A DNA stretch of 64,000 nt from Sapria himalayana. Taxonomy: Eukaryota; Streptophyta; Magnoliopsida; Malpighiales; Rafflesiaceae. Shown here piece by piece: positions 35,100 to 45,848 of this stretch (its first letter is position 1; each line of letters opens with the position of its first letter). The stretch is taken from positions 59,082 to 123,081 of the forward strand of contig JAREIK010008197.1 of assembly GCA_029783825.1 (NCBI GenBank), given 5' to 3'. The notes under the pieces were generated by a model that worked only from the letters and a program-made list of their open reading frames with translations, did not search any database and had not been told where the DNA came from. The translations under genes were made by a program, and so were the position numbers.

Positions 35100-36079
35100 T
35101 CATCTTAATTATTCTCATACTCTATTTTTAATTTACTTACTTTAGATTTGATATCCTGAATATTCTTGTTTATATTTCCAAATCTCTCTCTATTCCATCT
35201 GCCAAGTTCAAATATCAGCCTACGTAATTTTGTCGCTAGAACCTGCATTGGGTTCCCATTTGTTGGTTTCTGCCAAGAGTTTCCTACTACTTCATCAAAC
35301 TTTTTATGCAAGCCCCACATATTTTGAAATTTAAATTTTTTTTTCTTTTCCTCTTTAACTTTAAATCCTAAAAGTAGGGGGTTGTGATCTGAGCATGTTC
35401 TGCTCAAATGTTTCACTCTCACCCCTCCATAGAAATTCACCCATTTAATGTTATAGAGAAATCAGTCAAGTCTAGACCAGATCGTTCCCCTATTTTTATG
35501 GTTATTGCACCATGTAAAACTCGGTCCCAAGTACTCAGCTTCCATAAGGTTCATATTATTAGTTACTTCATTGAATTGAGCTATAACTGAGGGATCAGGC
35601 GACTTTCCCCCTTTTTTGTCCTTAGCATTTCTAATAACATTAAAGTCCCCATTTATAATCCATGAAGTATTTTTATCTGTTATCTTTCTCATTTCCTCCC
35701 ATAAATCTTTCTTCTTTTCTTTCGAGTTACTAGCATACACCACTAATAAAATTGACTCGGTGTTATTCTTAAATTTAAAGTTAACGATGTGTTCTGATTC
35801 TAAAATTATGTTTATAGCAATATTCTTTTCCCAAAGCAATCATATCTTACCATTGTTATTAGAGAATGCATTATCTATCCCTAATTTCTTTTTATATAAT
35901 TTTAATGATTTCTTATTAACCATAGGTTCCGCTATTGTTACTATTCGAATATTATGTATTTTAATTAATTTTTTAATCCTATTTTTCGACAGAGTATTTC
36001 CTACTCCTCTTATGTTCCAATATAAGCTCTTATACATAATTGGGTCTAGCATGTGCTCTAGTTGTGCATCTTGACTCAT
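35100..36079 (-). pseudogene. LINE ORF2 endonuclease domain
   Basis: APE-type endonuclease in two open pieces. 36079-35840 has 'SLYWNIRGVGNT' and 'IVTIAEPM', covering the first catalytic Asn and Glu motifs. 35839-35462 has 'LLVVYASNS', 'WIINGDFNVI' (catalytic Asp/Asn motif) and 'SFTWCNN', 'IWSRLD'. 35440-35105 continues with 'CSDHNPLLLGF' (the S-D-H motif holding the catalytic His) and the linker 'ELGRWNRERFGNI'. The domain nicks target DNA to prime reverse transcription. All main motifs are readable, but at least two frame breaks (about 35840 and 35450) inactivate it. Confidence 0.85.
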
Positions 36080-36216
36080 AATACATATTTATATATTTTT
36101 TTCTGTTTCTTGAACCTTTGTACGTGGTTGTGTTAGCCTGATTATTCTTACTTGCTAGTTTTAATTTACTTACTTAGAAGCTCATTAACTTTAATTCTTC
36201 TATAACACTATCTGTA

Positions 36217-37510
36217 TTATTCGATAACTTCCACATGCTTTTTGAGACATCCTCTTGAGTCATCTTGTGACAAAATCAAATCTAGACTTTGCATTTCTTT
36301 TTGCCTTTCCATAATGGGCCAGCTTTTAGACTCGATTCCCTCCTCCGAGAGGAGGTCATCTTCCGCACCATTGAAATTTATTATTTCATTTTCAAGATTA
36401 AATTCTACTGTCTTTTTTGCTTTACCCTTCCCCCCAGCCCTTTCCATTTCCTTGGCCCCCACTTTTAACCATTTCTTTATTCCTATTAACTTTCTCCTTC
36501 CTTCTACACTATCTTTATCTTCCTCCCTACCCCCCAAATCTTCTTCCCTACTGCCCACATCCCCTACTACCTCCCTTTCCCCCAATACTTCCTCACCTCT
36601 TCCCCACTCTCTACTGCCAGCTTCTCCTATTGCCTCTCTTCCTCCTAGAACTTCCTCCCCTCTTTCCAGCCCTTCCTTCCCACCCTTATTTTCTTCCTAG
36701 CCCCAACTATTTCCTTCCTCCGTCCTCCTACTGCCAGTGCCTTTCAGCCCCTCCCCCAACTTTCCTCATCTCTTCTATTCTAGTTTTCCTATTCTTTATT
36801 TTTTGCCCATTTTTCCCCCTCTCCCTCAAATATGTTCTGCCTATTTCTCTTGCCCCCCCCCCCCCCACCTACAATACAATTCTAAATTGAATAACCATGT
36901 TTTTTTTAGTTTAAATAATAATGGGGAAGATTTTCAGCACATACCTCCTGCCAATGTCCACCTGATTGTCCACTGCCTACCAACACTCTCTTCGGAATAG
37001 GGGCAGAAACATCCACCTCCACACACTTCGTTGCCATGCTTGGCCTTGTCATGTAAGCCATGGCTTCATCCATTATCTAGGGCTTACCTAACACGGCTAG
37101 CAATATGAAATAGAAAGGATTTACAGAATAAATGAAATAGTAGGAAAGGGAGAGAAAACCAAACAAGGGCATGTGTTGATTCTTCCTTAGGATTTAATTC
37201 GGGTGTCCATTTGAACATCCTAATTGGGTATCACATGATATTCCACTACCCACACAACCATAAACGGAGTAAATCCTCTTCCTCATTAGCTCGTATCATA
37301 ATATGTTTCGCGTCATACCAAGCTATCCTTACAGACTCTCGAAGCTTCAAGGCTTAAAAAAAACATAAATATCTTAAAAATCAGGGCCCCCATGCGAGAA
37401 TTTTCCGATAAGTGTGAGATTGAATGGGGCCGTGAGCTTCTCAATATCCTCCTTCGAGAAACTAATTGTTGGCACCTATTCCTTGAAGCAAAACACGGGA
37501 TTAAGCATGT
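36217..37510 (-). pseudogene. LINE ORF1 (DUF4283 Gag-like), decayed
   Basis: The N-terminal part (about 37510-36920) reads across shifts as the plant LINE ORF1 DUF4283 domain. It has 'TAPFNLTLIGKFSHG', 'HIMIRANEEEDLLRLWL', 'MFKWTPELNPKEES', 'ALVWFSLPFL', 'SFLFHIASRV', 'CVEVDVSAPIPKRVLVG' and 'HWQEVCAENLP', all in family order. DUF4283 is an RNA-binding fold of the element's ribonucleoprotein. The zinc knuckle expected soon after was not seen. The C-terminal part (36585-36217, open for 122 codons) is acidic and Glu/Lys/Gly-rich. The middle (36600-36890) is a C-rich/G-rich low-complexity stretch with a 14-base C run at 36853-36866. Confidence 0.75.
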
Positions 37511-37671
37511 GGTTCTCTTTAATAACTAAAGCAATACTTTTTTTATTAGTTATCTTAGCAAGATTTTTTCAAAGTTAAGCTTGAGAGATTCAACAATGGA
37601 GTTTCTCTCTCTACAAAACCAACTTTCTCTCTTTATAATTGAGAGAGAAGCAATGTCAGAATACTAGCATC

Positions 37672-40600
37672 TTATTATTTTCTTATTTTTCTTATTATTC
37701 TCATTCTTTTTTTTCTTGTTATTCTTTTTATTTTTTTTATTCTTATTAATCTTGTTATTCATCTTATTCATCTTATTATTTTTATTCTTCTTATTCTTCT
37801 TATTTTTATTTTTCTTCCTATTTGTCTTTTTATTATTATTCATCTTATTCTAATTATTCTTCTTATTCTTCTTATTCTTCTTATTATTTTTATTCTTCTT
37901 ATTATTCTCATTATTCTTATTCTTCTCATTCTTCTTTTTCTACTCAATCTTCTTATTCTTTTATTCTTCTTATTCTTTTTATTCTTTTTATTCATTTTGT
38001 TTTTCTTATTCTTCTTAAACTTTTTATTCTTCTTATTTTCTTATTCGTCTTATTCTTCTTATTCTTCTTATTTTTTTTTCTTCTTATTCGTCTTTTTATT
38101 AGTATTTTTTATTCTTCTTATTATACTTATTCTTCTTATTCTTCTTATTTTTCTTATTATTCTAATTCTTTTTATTCTTTTTATTCTTTTTATTCTTTTT
38201 ATTCTTCTTATTTTTCTTATTATTCTTATTCCTCTTATTCTTTTTATCCTTCATAATCTTCTCATTCTTCTCATTCTTCTCATTCTTCTCATTCTTCTTA
38301 TACTTCTCATTCTACTTATCCATCTCATTATTCTTATTCTTATTATTCTTTTTATTGTTTTTTACTTTATATTATTCTTATTCTTCTTAATCAATTTATT
38401 ATTCTTATTCTTCTTATTCTTCTTATTATTCTTATTCTTCTTTTTCTTCTTATTCTTCTTATTCTTCTTATCCTTATTATTCGTTTTATTCTTATTAATC
38501 TTCTTATTCTTCTTATACTTTTTATTCTTCTTATTCTATTATTTCTTCTTATTCTTCTTATTCTTCTTATTTTTCTTATTCTTCTTATTTTTCATAATAA
38601 TTGTATTATTCTTATTATTCTTTTTCATCTTATTTTTCTTTATTCTTCTTTCGTCTTATTCTTCTTATTATTCTTATTCTTCTTTTTTCTTATTCTTTTT
38701 ATTCTTCTTATTGTTCTTATTCTTATTAATCATATTTTTCTTATTATTATAATTATTATTATTATTCTTATAAATCTTCTTATTCTTCTTATTATTCTTA
38801 TTCTACTTATTCTAATTATTCTTATTATTCTTCTTATTCTTTTTATTCATTTTATTCTTTTTATTCTTCTTATTCTTCTTATGCTTCATATTGTTCTTAT
38901 TTATTTTATTCTTCTTATATTTCTTATTCTTCTTATTCTTTTAATTCTTCTAATTCATCTAATTCATCTAATTCTTCTAATACTTTTAATTCTTGTTATT
39001 CATCTTATTCTTCTTATTCTTTTTATTCTTCATATTTTTCATTTTCTACTTATTCTTCTTATTTTTTAGTATTCTTCTTATTCTTCTTATTCTTATTATT
39101 CTTATTATTCTTATTATTCTTCTTATTCTTATTATTCTTCTTATTCTTCTTATTCTTCTTATTTTTCTTATTCTTCTTATTCTTCTTTTTGTTCTTATTC
39201 TTTATATTCTTCTTATATTTCTTATTCTTCTTATTCTTCTTATTCTTCTTATTCTTCTTATTCTTCTTATATTTCTTATTCTCCTTATTCTTCTTATTCT
39301 TATTTTTCTTATTTTTCTTCTTATTCTTCTTATTCTTTTTATTCTTCTTATTCTTTTTATTCTTCTTATTCTTGTTATTCTTTTTATTCTTCTTATTCTT
39401 TTTATTCTTCTTATTCATCTTAACTTATTCATCATATTCTTCTTATTTTTCTTATCTTCTTATTCTTTTTATTCTTCATAATATATTTATTCTTCTTAAT
39501 CTTCTTATTCTTCATATTCTTCTTATTCTACTTATTCTTCATATTCTTCTTATTCTTCTTATTCTTCTTATTCTTCTTATTCTTCTTATTCTTCTTATTC
39601 TTCTTATTCTTTTTATTCTTCTTATTCTCTTATTCTTCTTATTCTCTTATTCTTCTTATTCTCTTATTCTTCTTATTTTTCTTATTCATTTGATTCTTCT
39701 TATTCTTTTAATACTTTTTATTATTATTATTCTTTTTAATCTACTTATTCTTTTCATTCTTATTATTCTTCTTTTTCTTCTTTTTCTTATTATTCTTCTT
39801 ATTCTTCCTTATTCTTCCTTATTCTTCTTATTCTTCTTATTTTTTTTATTCTTATTATTCTTCTTATTCTTCTTATTCTGTTTATTCTTTTTATTCTTCT
39901 TAATCTTTTTATTCTTCTTATTCTTTTTATTCTTCTTATTCTTCTTATTATTCTTATTTTTCTTATTCTTCTTATTCTTCAAAATCTTTTAAATCTTCTT
40001 AATTTTCATTTTTATCTTCTTCTTTCTTCTTATTCTGTTTATTCTTCTTATTCTTCTTAATCTTTTTATTCTTCTTATTCTTTTTATTCTTCTTATTCTT
40101 CTTATTATTCTTATTTTTCTTATTCTTCTTATTTTTCTTATTTTTCTTATTCTTCTTATTTTTCTTATTTTTCTTATTCTTCTTATTCTTCTTATTCGTC
40201 ATAATCTTTTAAATCTTCTTAATCTTTTTTTTATCTTCTTCTTCTTTCTTTTTATTTTTTTTATTCTTTTTAATCTAATTATTCTTCTTATTCTTCTTAT
40301 TATTCTTATTTTTCTTATTCTTCTTATTCTTCAAAATCTTTTAAATCTTCTTAATTTTCTTTTTTATCTTCTTCTTTCTTCTTATTCTGTTTATTCTTCT
40401 TATTCTTCTTAATCTTTTTATTCTTCTTATTCTTTTTATTCTTCTTATTCTTTTTATTATTCTTATTTTTCTTATTTTTCTTATTCTTCTTATTCTTCTT
40501 ATTTTTCTTATTTTTCTTATTCTTCTTATTCTTCTTATTCTTCTTATTCTTCATAATCTCTTAAATCTTCTTAATCTTTTTTTTATCTTCTTCTTCTTTC

Positions 40601-41343
40601 TTCTTATTCTTTTTATTCATTTTAATTTAATTTTTCTTCTTATTCTTCTTTTTTTTCTTATTCTTTTTAATCTTCTTATTGTTCTTATTCTTCTTAATCT
40701 TATTTTTCTTCTTATTTTTCTTATTTTTATTATTCTTACTAATCTTCTTATTCTTCATATTCTTCTTATTTTTCATATTCTTCTTGTTTTTCATATTCTT
40801 TCTATTCTTCTTATTCTTCTTATTCTTCTTACTCATATTAACTTCGTATTCTTCTTAATCTTCTTATTCTTCTTTTTTATATTATTCTTCTTTTTCATCA
40901 TATTATTCTTATTCTTCTTTTTATTCTTATTCTTATTATTCTTTTTCTTCCTATTCTTCTTAATCGTCTTTTTCTTTTTATTCTTCTTATCTTCTTATTC
41001 TGCTTATTCTTCTTATTTAGCTTATTCTTCTTATTCTTCTTATTCTTCTTATTCTTCTTATTCTTCTTATGCTTCATATTCTTCTTATATTTCTTTTTCT
41101 TTTATTTTTTATTTTTCTTATTTTTCTTATTTTTCTTATTCTTCTTATTCTTTTAATTCTTTTAATTCTTCTCGTTCTTGTTATTCTTTTTATTAGTCTG
41201 GTTCTTATTATTCTTTTTATTCTTCATATTCTTCTTATTTTTCTTCTTTTTTCGCATTCTTCTTATTCTTCATATTCTTCTTATATTTCTTATTCTTTCT
41301 ATTCTTCTTATTCTTTTTATTCTTCTTATTCTTCTTTTTTTTT
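37672..41343 (-). repeat. LINE 3' microsatellite tail, copy 4 (about 3.7 kb)
   Basis: 3.7 kb of TTCTTATTC-type repeat, read as (AATAAGAAG)n on the LINE strand, so minus-strand frames give Lys-Asn-Lys runs. Most regular parts are about 39530-39620 and 39215-39270. About 39975-40560 shows a higher-order duplication of ~353 bp. The tail follows an AATAAA-like signal and about nine A residues at about 41333-41365. Confidence 0.85.
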
Positions 41344-42556
41344 CAAGTTTGTTTTTTTATTAAATATTACGCTCTCTTACAGCGGAGGAATACCATTGTT
41401 ACAAACTAATACTACCTTTAACCCTCTTGCACCCTACATACTTTTTAATCTACAAATAAAAAGACAGAAATTCTATCACTTATACAAATAACTATAAATT
41501 TCTGGTAGCAATTGGACTTTTTAGGCTCTTGGATCCCCTCCCATATCTTAAATTAGGCTGGCCTTGGGCTCTATTTTTTTAACTTCCTTGGTTTGATCCC
41601 TTTCCTTTTATCCTTTATACAAGCCTCCCTGTGGAATTTCTCCGACCCCCCGAAACGGCCCATTATCAGCCCATTCCCGAATCATGCCTAGCTGTGCATG
41701 AGCCCTTCCCTTCCACGAGCTTTATCTTATTTCCAATACTCCGCTCACCTGCAAGACCAAGAGGTCTTCCTGCAAAGAACCCTTCCCACACCCATTATAG
41801 GCCCATTGCTCAACCCCTTGCCGACACATTAAAACTGACTCCTAATATAAAAGTCTCACACCCCGACAGCCTCCAGACCCATAACACAGACTTCCCGTTA
41901 TACGGACTCATTACCATAAAATAAACACACACACATAACTTCGCATTTCGACAAACAAACAAACAAAATTTAAACAAGACCTCCACAGCTCATCTCTATT
42001 TAGGACTCTCCCCCCTTTGACAGGTTGCAGATCTTTCTCCAAGGTACCACTAACCTGCATATAGTAAACAACAACAAGCCACAAACATATACAACCTGAA
42101 CAAATCCATCTTGCTTCATTTTAGTCCCCCCTCAGTATTGGGGTGACTCATGTTTTCAATACCCTTGTTTGTAATCTACCTAAGAGCTGCAAAACCATAT
42201 CAACACACACAAATTATCAAACAAATAACAAGCAAAACATTGCAGCATCTTTCCTTCCAGGGTACAACTAATCTGTATCTAGCAAATAACATCAGACCAC
42301 AAGCAAATACACTTCATGCCTGATTCATTATAGTCCCCCCCAGGGCCGGGATGGCTTATGTATCCAAGGCCTTTGCCTGTGGTCTGTTCGAGTACTGCAA
42401 ACACAAGTAAAAATGCAACAATATTCACAAACAGAAATTATTTAAATGAGATAAACAACTTAAATTTACAAGCCTTGAGGCCCCGATCTCTTAAGTTAAA
42501 TAGTCTTAATCTTTAAATTTTTTAATTATACTATTTTCTATAATTATATTAATCCT
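41344..42556 (-). other. LINE 3'-UTR
   Basis: Non-coding region between RNase H and the tail. The last ~95 bases are the block shared with three other copies. It includes an internal tandem duplication: about 42030-42215 and about 42245-42405 share 'tctttc', 'ggtac(c/a)ac', 'tagtccccc' and the G-rich stretch after it. Confidence 0.75.
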
Positions 42557-42832
42557 TTAAACCCTATCAGGGATTTCATACCCTTCAAACTCACGATCCC
42601 CCTTTCTCATACCTTCATCCACTAATTTATCTGCCAGCACATTTGCTTCCCTAAATATATGCATTATTCCTCCTTTTAATTCAATTATCAATTTTTTAAT
42701 AATGTTAATCTCTTCCTCATCTCTCCATAACTTTATTTTTCTTAGAACCATATCCACTAGCAAGCTTGAGTCTACTTGAATTTGAATATTTCTAACATCA
42801 TTTTTTTGCAGAACTATAGGATAGCTCTTCAA
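42557..42832 (-). pseudogene. LINE ORF2 RNase H domain, C-terminal half
   Basis: An open 91-codon frame reads 'IQIQVDSSLLVDMVL' (third catalytic Asp in 'DSS.LV'), then 'GGIMHIFREANVLADKLVDE' with the last catalytic Asp in 'AD'. This is the RVT_3 RNase H that ends ORF2 in plant L1 elements. The N-terminal half, with the first catalytic Asp and Glu, is absent, lost in the deletion that fuses it to the RT thumb at about 42840. Confidence 0.85.
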
Positions 42833-42839
42833 CCCGCAA

Positions 42840-43860
42840 TCTTTTGACGTATTTTTTCTACTAGGTAGGATAGCTCTTCTTCCTTAACCCTACCCTCATA
42901 AATTGAATAGCCCCAGTACATTAAAGCACCTATTTTTTGTGTGAATTCCGTGATGCTTTTAACCTTCTGCATTACTTTCTCGGGTGTTTTCCTTGCTAAG
43001 ATAAATTGACATTTTTTATTGATTAATTTCTACTCTTATTCCTCTTCCAGCATTTGTAAGAGCCTCATCATATTTCTCATTGAGGAACTGCTAGCATTTG
43101 TAAAGATAATGACATCATCCACATATGCCAAGCAGCATACCCTTGGTGTGTGCCTTGGCTGCTTGAAAGTAAATATATTTCCTTCTTCCATTTCATTTTT
43201 TAGATTTACAATGAATAATTCTAAGTATATATTAAATAAGGAGGGAGAGAGGGGATCTCCTTGCTTGAGCCCTCTCACTGGTTTAAAATCTCTGCCCGCC
43301 TGCCCGTTAATTAGAATCCAGACCCATGCATTGGAAATACATTTGTACATTAGGTCTATCCAGAATTCCGAAAACCCTAGTTTTCTCATTACATTGCATA
43401 AAATATCTAATTCTACCCTATCAAAAGCTTTTGATAAGTCTAGTTTTAGGATTACATTATATCCTCTAGATTTAGCTCCTATCTCTCTCATCATTTATGA
43501 GGCCATATTTATATTCTCCATCATTAACCTGTTTTTAACAAAACTAGTTTGTTCAATAGATATGATAGAAGGAAGAATCTTACTTAGCTTATTTTGAAGC
43601 ATTTTCACTAAAATCTTGTAAATTGTGTTGCATATGCTAATTGGTATGAAGTCTTCTCTTTTCTATGGATTTGCTATTTTTGGAATCAATACAATATAAG
43701 AATTGTCCCATGACTTTGTAATTTCTTCGCCACCAAAGATCCAGACAATTGTAGCGACTAGTTGTTTTTTAATTGTCGACCAGGCTCATTGGAAGAAAGC
43801 ATTATTCCACCCATTCCGACCTGACGTGATATCTTTTAAGCATTAAACACAGCCTCTTTT
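42840..43860 (-). pseudogene. LINE ORF2 reverse transcriptase
   Basis: The best part is open from 43494 to 43036 (152 codons). It has 'ILKLDLSKAFDRVELD' (motif A), 'GLKQGDPLSPSLFNIY' (motif B) and 'LAYVDDVII' (motif C, the catalytic Asp pair at about 43114-43125). After a frame break the thumb continues to about 42850 ('QFILARKTPEKVMQKV', 'ALMYWGYSIYEGRVKEEE', 'YLVEKIRQKIAG'). Upstream, 43500-43860 carries the finger region with stops. The enzyme copies element RNA at the nicked target. The three core motifs are intact, but the whole frame is not. Confidence 0.85.
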
Positions 43861-44269
43861 ACCTCTTCTTCACCAGGGATCTCCTCGAGAGCTTTATTTT
43901 CCTCTTATAAGACATTTTTTTTAATCTTTTGGTTTAATGTGACTTGTCTACTGATGTTTGCCCCACATAGGTAAGTTATAAAGAATTCGTCTAGTTCAAT
44001 CTTTATTTCCTCATCGTTTTCTACCCACCCTCCTTCTGCAGATTACAAGCCTTTTATTTTTTGCTTTGAAATTCTAACTTTTGCCATAACATTGAAATAT
44101 TTCGTGTTTTTATACACTTCTTTCAGCCATTTAATCTTGGTCCTTTGTTTCCAACAATCTTCTTCTATGTGCTTTTTTAGCCTAAAATCTGCTTCTGCTT
44201 TGCTTACTTTTATTCTTGTAACCTCATCTTGACTTTCTTCATATTTCATTTATAAGGACAAAACTTTCT

Positions 44270-45150
44270 ATTCAGCTTCTTAGATTTTTTTCTTAATATT
44301 TTTAAAAATGTCTTTATTCCATTTGTCGAGCACCATTCTTAGCTCATGCAATTTTATTGCCAGTATTTGTAAAGGGTTACCCTTTACTGGCTTTTCCCAT
44401 GATTCTTTGACTATCCAGTCAAAGTTTTTGTGGAAGCCCAACATATTTTGGAATTTAAAACCCCTATGTCTTGATAGTCCTTTTTGAAATGACAATAGGA
44501 GCGAACTGTGGTCTGAACAAATTTTATTTAAATGTTTTACCTTTATTCCACCTAGCTTGTCCATCCCTTTAAGATTAAATAAAACTCTATCGAGCCTGGA
44601 CCAAATAGCTCCCCTTCTCTTCTAGTTGTTACACCATGTAAACTTTGACCTTAAGAAATCTGCCTCCATAAGGTTTGTAGTGGCTAAGGCCTCATTAAAT
44701 TGTGTTAATGCTATTGGTTCGGGTGTCTACCTCCTCTTTTTTCTTTTGGGTTTCTAACTACATTAAAATCTCCTCCGACAATCCAAGGCTCATTTTTACC
44801 AGCTAAGTCCTTCATCTCATGCCATAAGGTCTTCCTCTATTCATTCGAGTTACTCGCATAAACAACTAAAATAATTAGGTCTGGCTGAACACTTAATTTA
44901 AAGGTCACCATTTGATTAGATTTTGAGATAATTTCAATATCCATTAAATTATTCTACAGTATCCATAACTTACTATTATAATTCGAATAGACCTTATCTA
45001 GGCCAATCATGTTTTAATATTTTTCAATTTTATCACTATTTATCATGGGTTCAGCTAAGCAGACAAGTTTAATATCGTGGGTCTTAATTAAATTTTTAAT
45101 CATATTTATCGTTGGAGTGTTCGCTACTCCTCTTGTATTCCAATACAGGC
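44270..45150 (-). pseudogene. LINE ORF2 endonuclease domain
   Basis: From about 45150 the minus strand reads 'YWNTRGVANTP', 'LAEPMI', then 'ILVVYASNSNE', 'PWIVGGDFNVVRNP', and at 44564-44280 'CSDHSSLLLSF' with 'LDKWNKDIFKNIKKK'. All APE-endonuclease motifs are in order. Stops occur at several places, so it is decayed. A further small open piece at 44249-44043 belongs to the linker between endonuclease and RT. Confidence 0.8.
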
Positions 45151-45169
45151 TATTTATCATTTTTAATTA

Positions 45170-45848
45170 ATCTCACTTGTGATCTAGTTGTGCTTTTAGA
45201 TTCATAATTAATATTTAAATACTTCTTTATATTTCTTGATTGTCTACCTAAACTTGGTGGAGCTTGTTCTATTTCTTTTATTAAAGTTATTTTTTTCACG
45301 ACCAGCTTTTAGATTCAGAACCCTCCTGGGATAGAAGGTCACCCTCTGCCCAATCATAGGCCTTTATATTACTTCCTTGATCTATGACCTTATTTTCCCA
45401 TGACCTTCTTCTAGCTTTCACTTCACTACCATCTATCATTTCCTCTATTTCGGGCCCCCTTTCTAGCCTTTCTAGCCACCTTTTGATATCCTCCCTTTTG
45501 TACCAATTAGGGCAGCTTCCTCCCTCTCCCTACCCCCTTCCATACATACCCTCTCAACTTGATTTTCTCCACCCCTCCTCACTTTCTCTTGCTCAATGCC
45601 CTTGTTACCTCTCCCACACTCCCCCCCTCCCCCCCTCCCCCCCTCCCCCCCTCCCCCACTCCTCTTCCAGCTCTTCTATCCTTTCTACCTCCTTCTCCCC
45701 TCTAAACTCATTCCTTTTGTCTACCTCATCTCTTATGTCTTCCACCCCTTCTATCCCTCCTTCACAATTACCACTTTTCATGCATAATTTCCCTATTTTT
45801 TTCTTATCCATCTCATAGAACCCTTCCTTCTTGCCCCTTCCCAAAGTA
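45170..45848 (-). pseudogene. LINE ORF1, C-terminal acidic part (5'-truncated)
   Basis: Glu/Lys/Gly-rich frames, for example minus 45844-45605 starting 'MGRGKKEGFYEMDKKKIG', resemble the acidic C-terminal part of ORF1 in the neighbouring LINE (36217-36585). The DUF4283 domain is not present, because the element ends at about 45848. A (CCCCCCCT)n run at about 45620-45655 gives a Gly-rich stretch. The acidic tail has no assigned function. Confidence 0.55.

Larger units (their letters stand above)
33632..37600 (-). mobile_element. LINE (L1-type), internally deleted
   Basis: A minus-strand LINE read from about 37.6 kb downwards: ORF1 with DUF4283, ORF2 endonuclease, reverse transcriptase, a large internal deletion at about 34.06-34.09 kb, then a zf-RVT segment cut at about 33632 by CACTA-type repeats. 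No 3'-UTR or tail remains. Its RT is close to that of the LINE at 37.67-45.85 kb, so both are one family. Its 5' side touches the 3.7-kb tail of that LINE at about 37.67 kb. Confidence 0.85.
37672..45848 (-). mobile_element. LINE (L1-type) with 3.7-kb microsatellite tail
   Basis: The most complete LINE of the window, on the minus strand: end of ORF1 (from 45848), endonuclease, RT with an intact YVDD box, RNase H, ~1.2-kb 3'-UTR, A-run, then an (AATAAGAAG)n tail down to about 37672. The 5' end is truncated within ORF1 and touches the satellite array. Many frameshifts and stops, plus an internal deletion between RT and RNase H, make it inactive. Confidence 0.85.

Noticed and set aside
35616..36890. 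Several open frames of 80-157 codons on the + strand
   Set aside because: They are shadows of the minus-strand LINE ORF1 and endonuclease, where the domains are recognisable.
37997..39992. Long Phe/Leu and Lys/Asn open frames on both strands
   Set aside because: Same 9-nt tail repeat. No start context, composition or domain of a real protein.
43019..43597. 192-codon + strand frame
   Set aside because: Antisense to the LINE reverse transcriptase, whose motifs A, B and C are on the minus strand.
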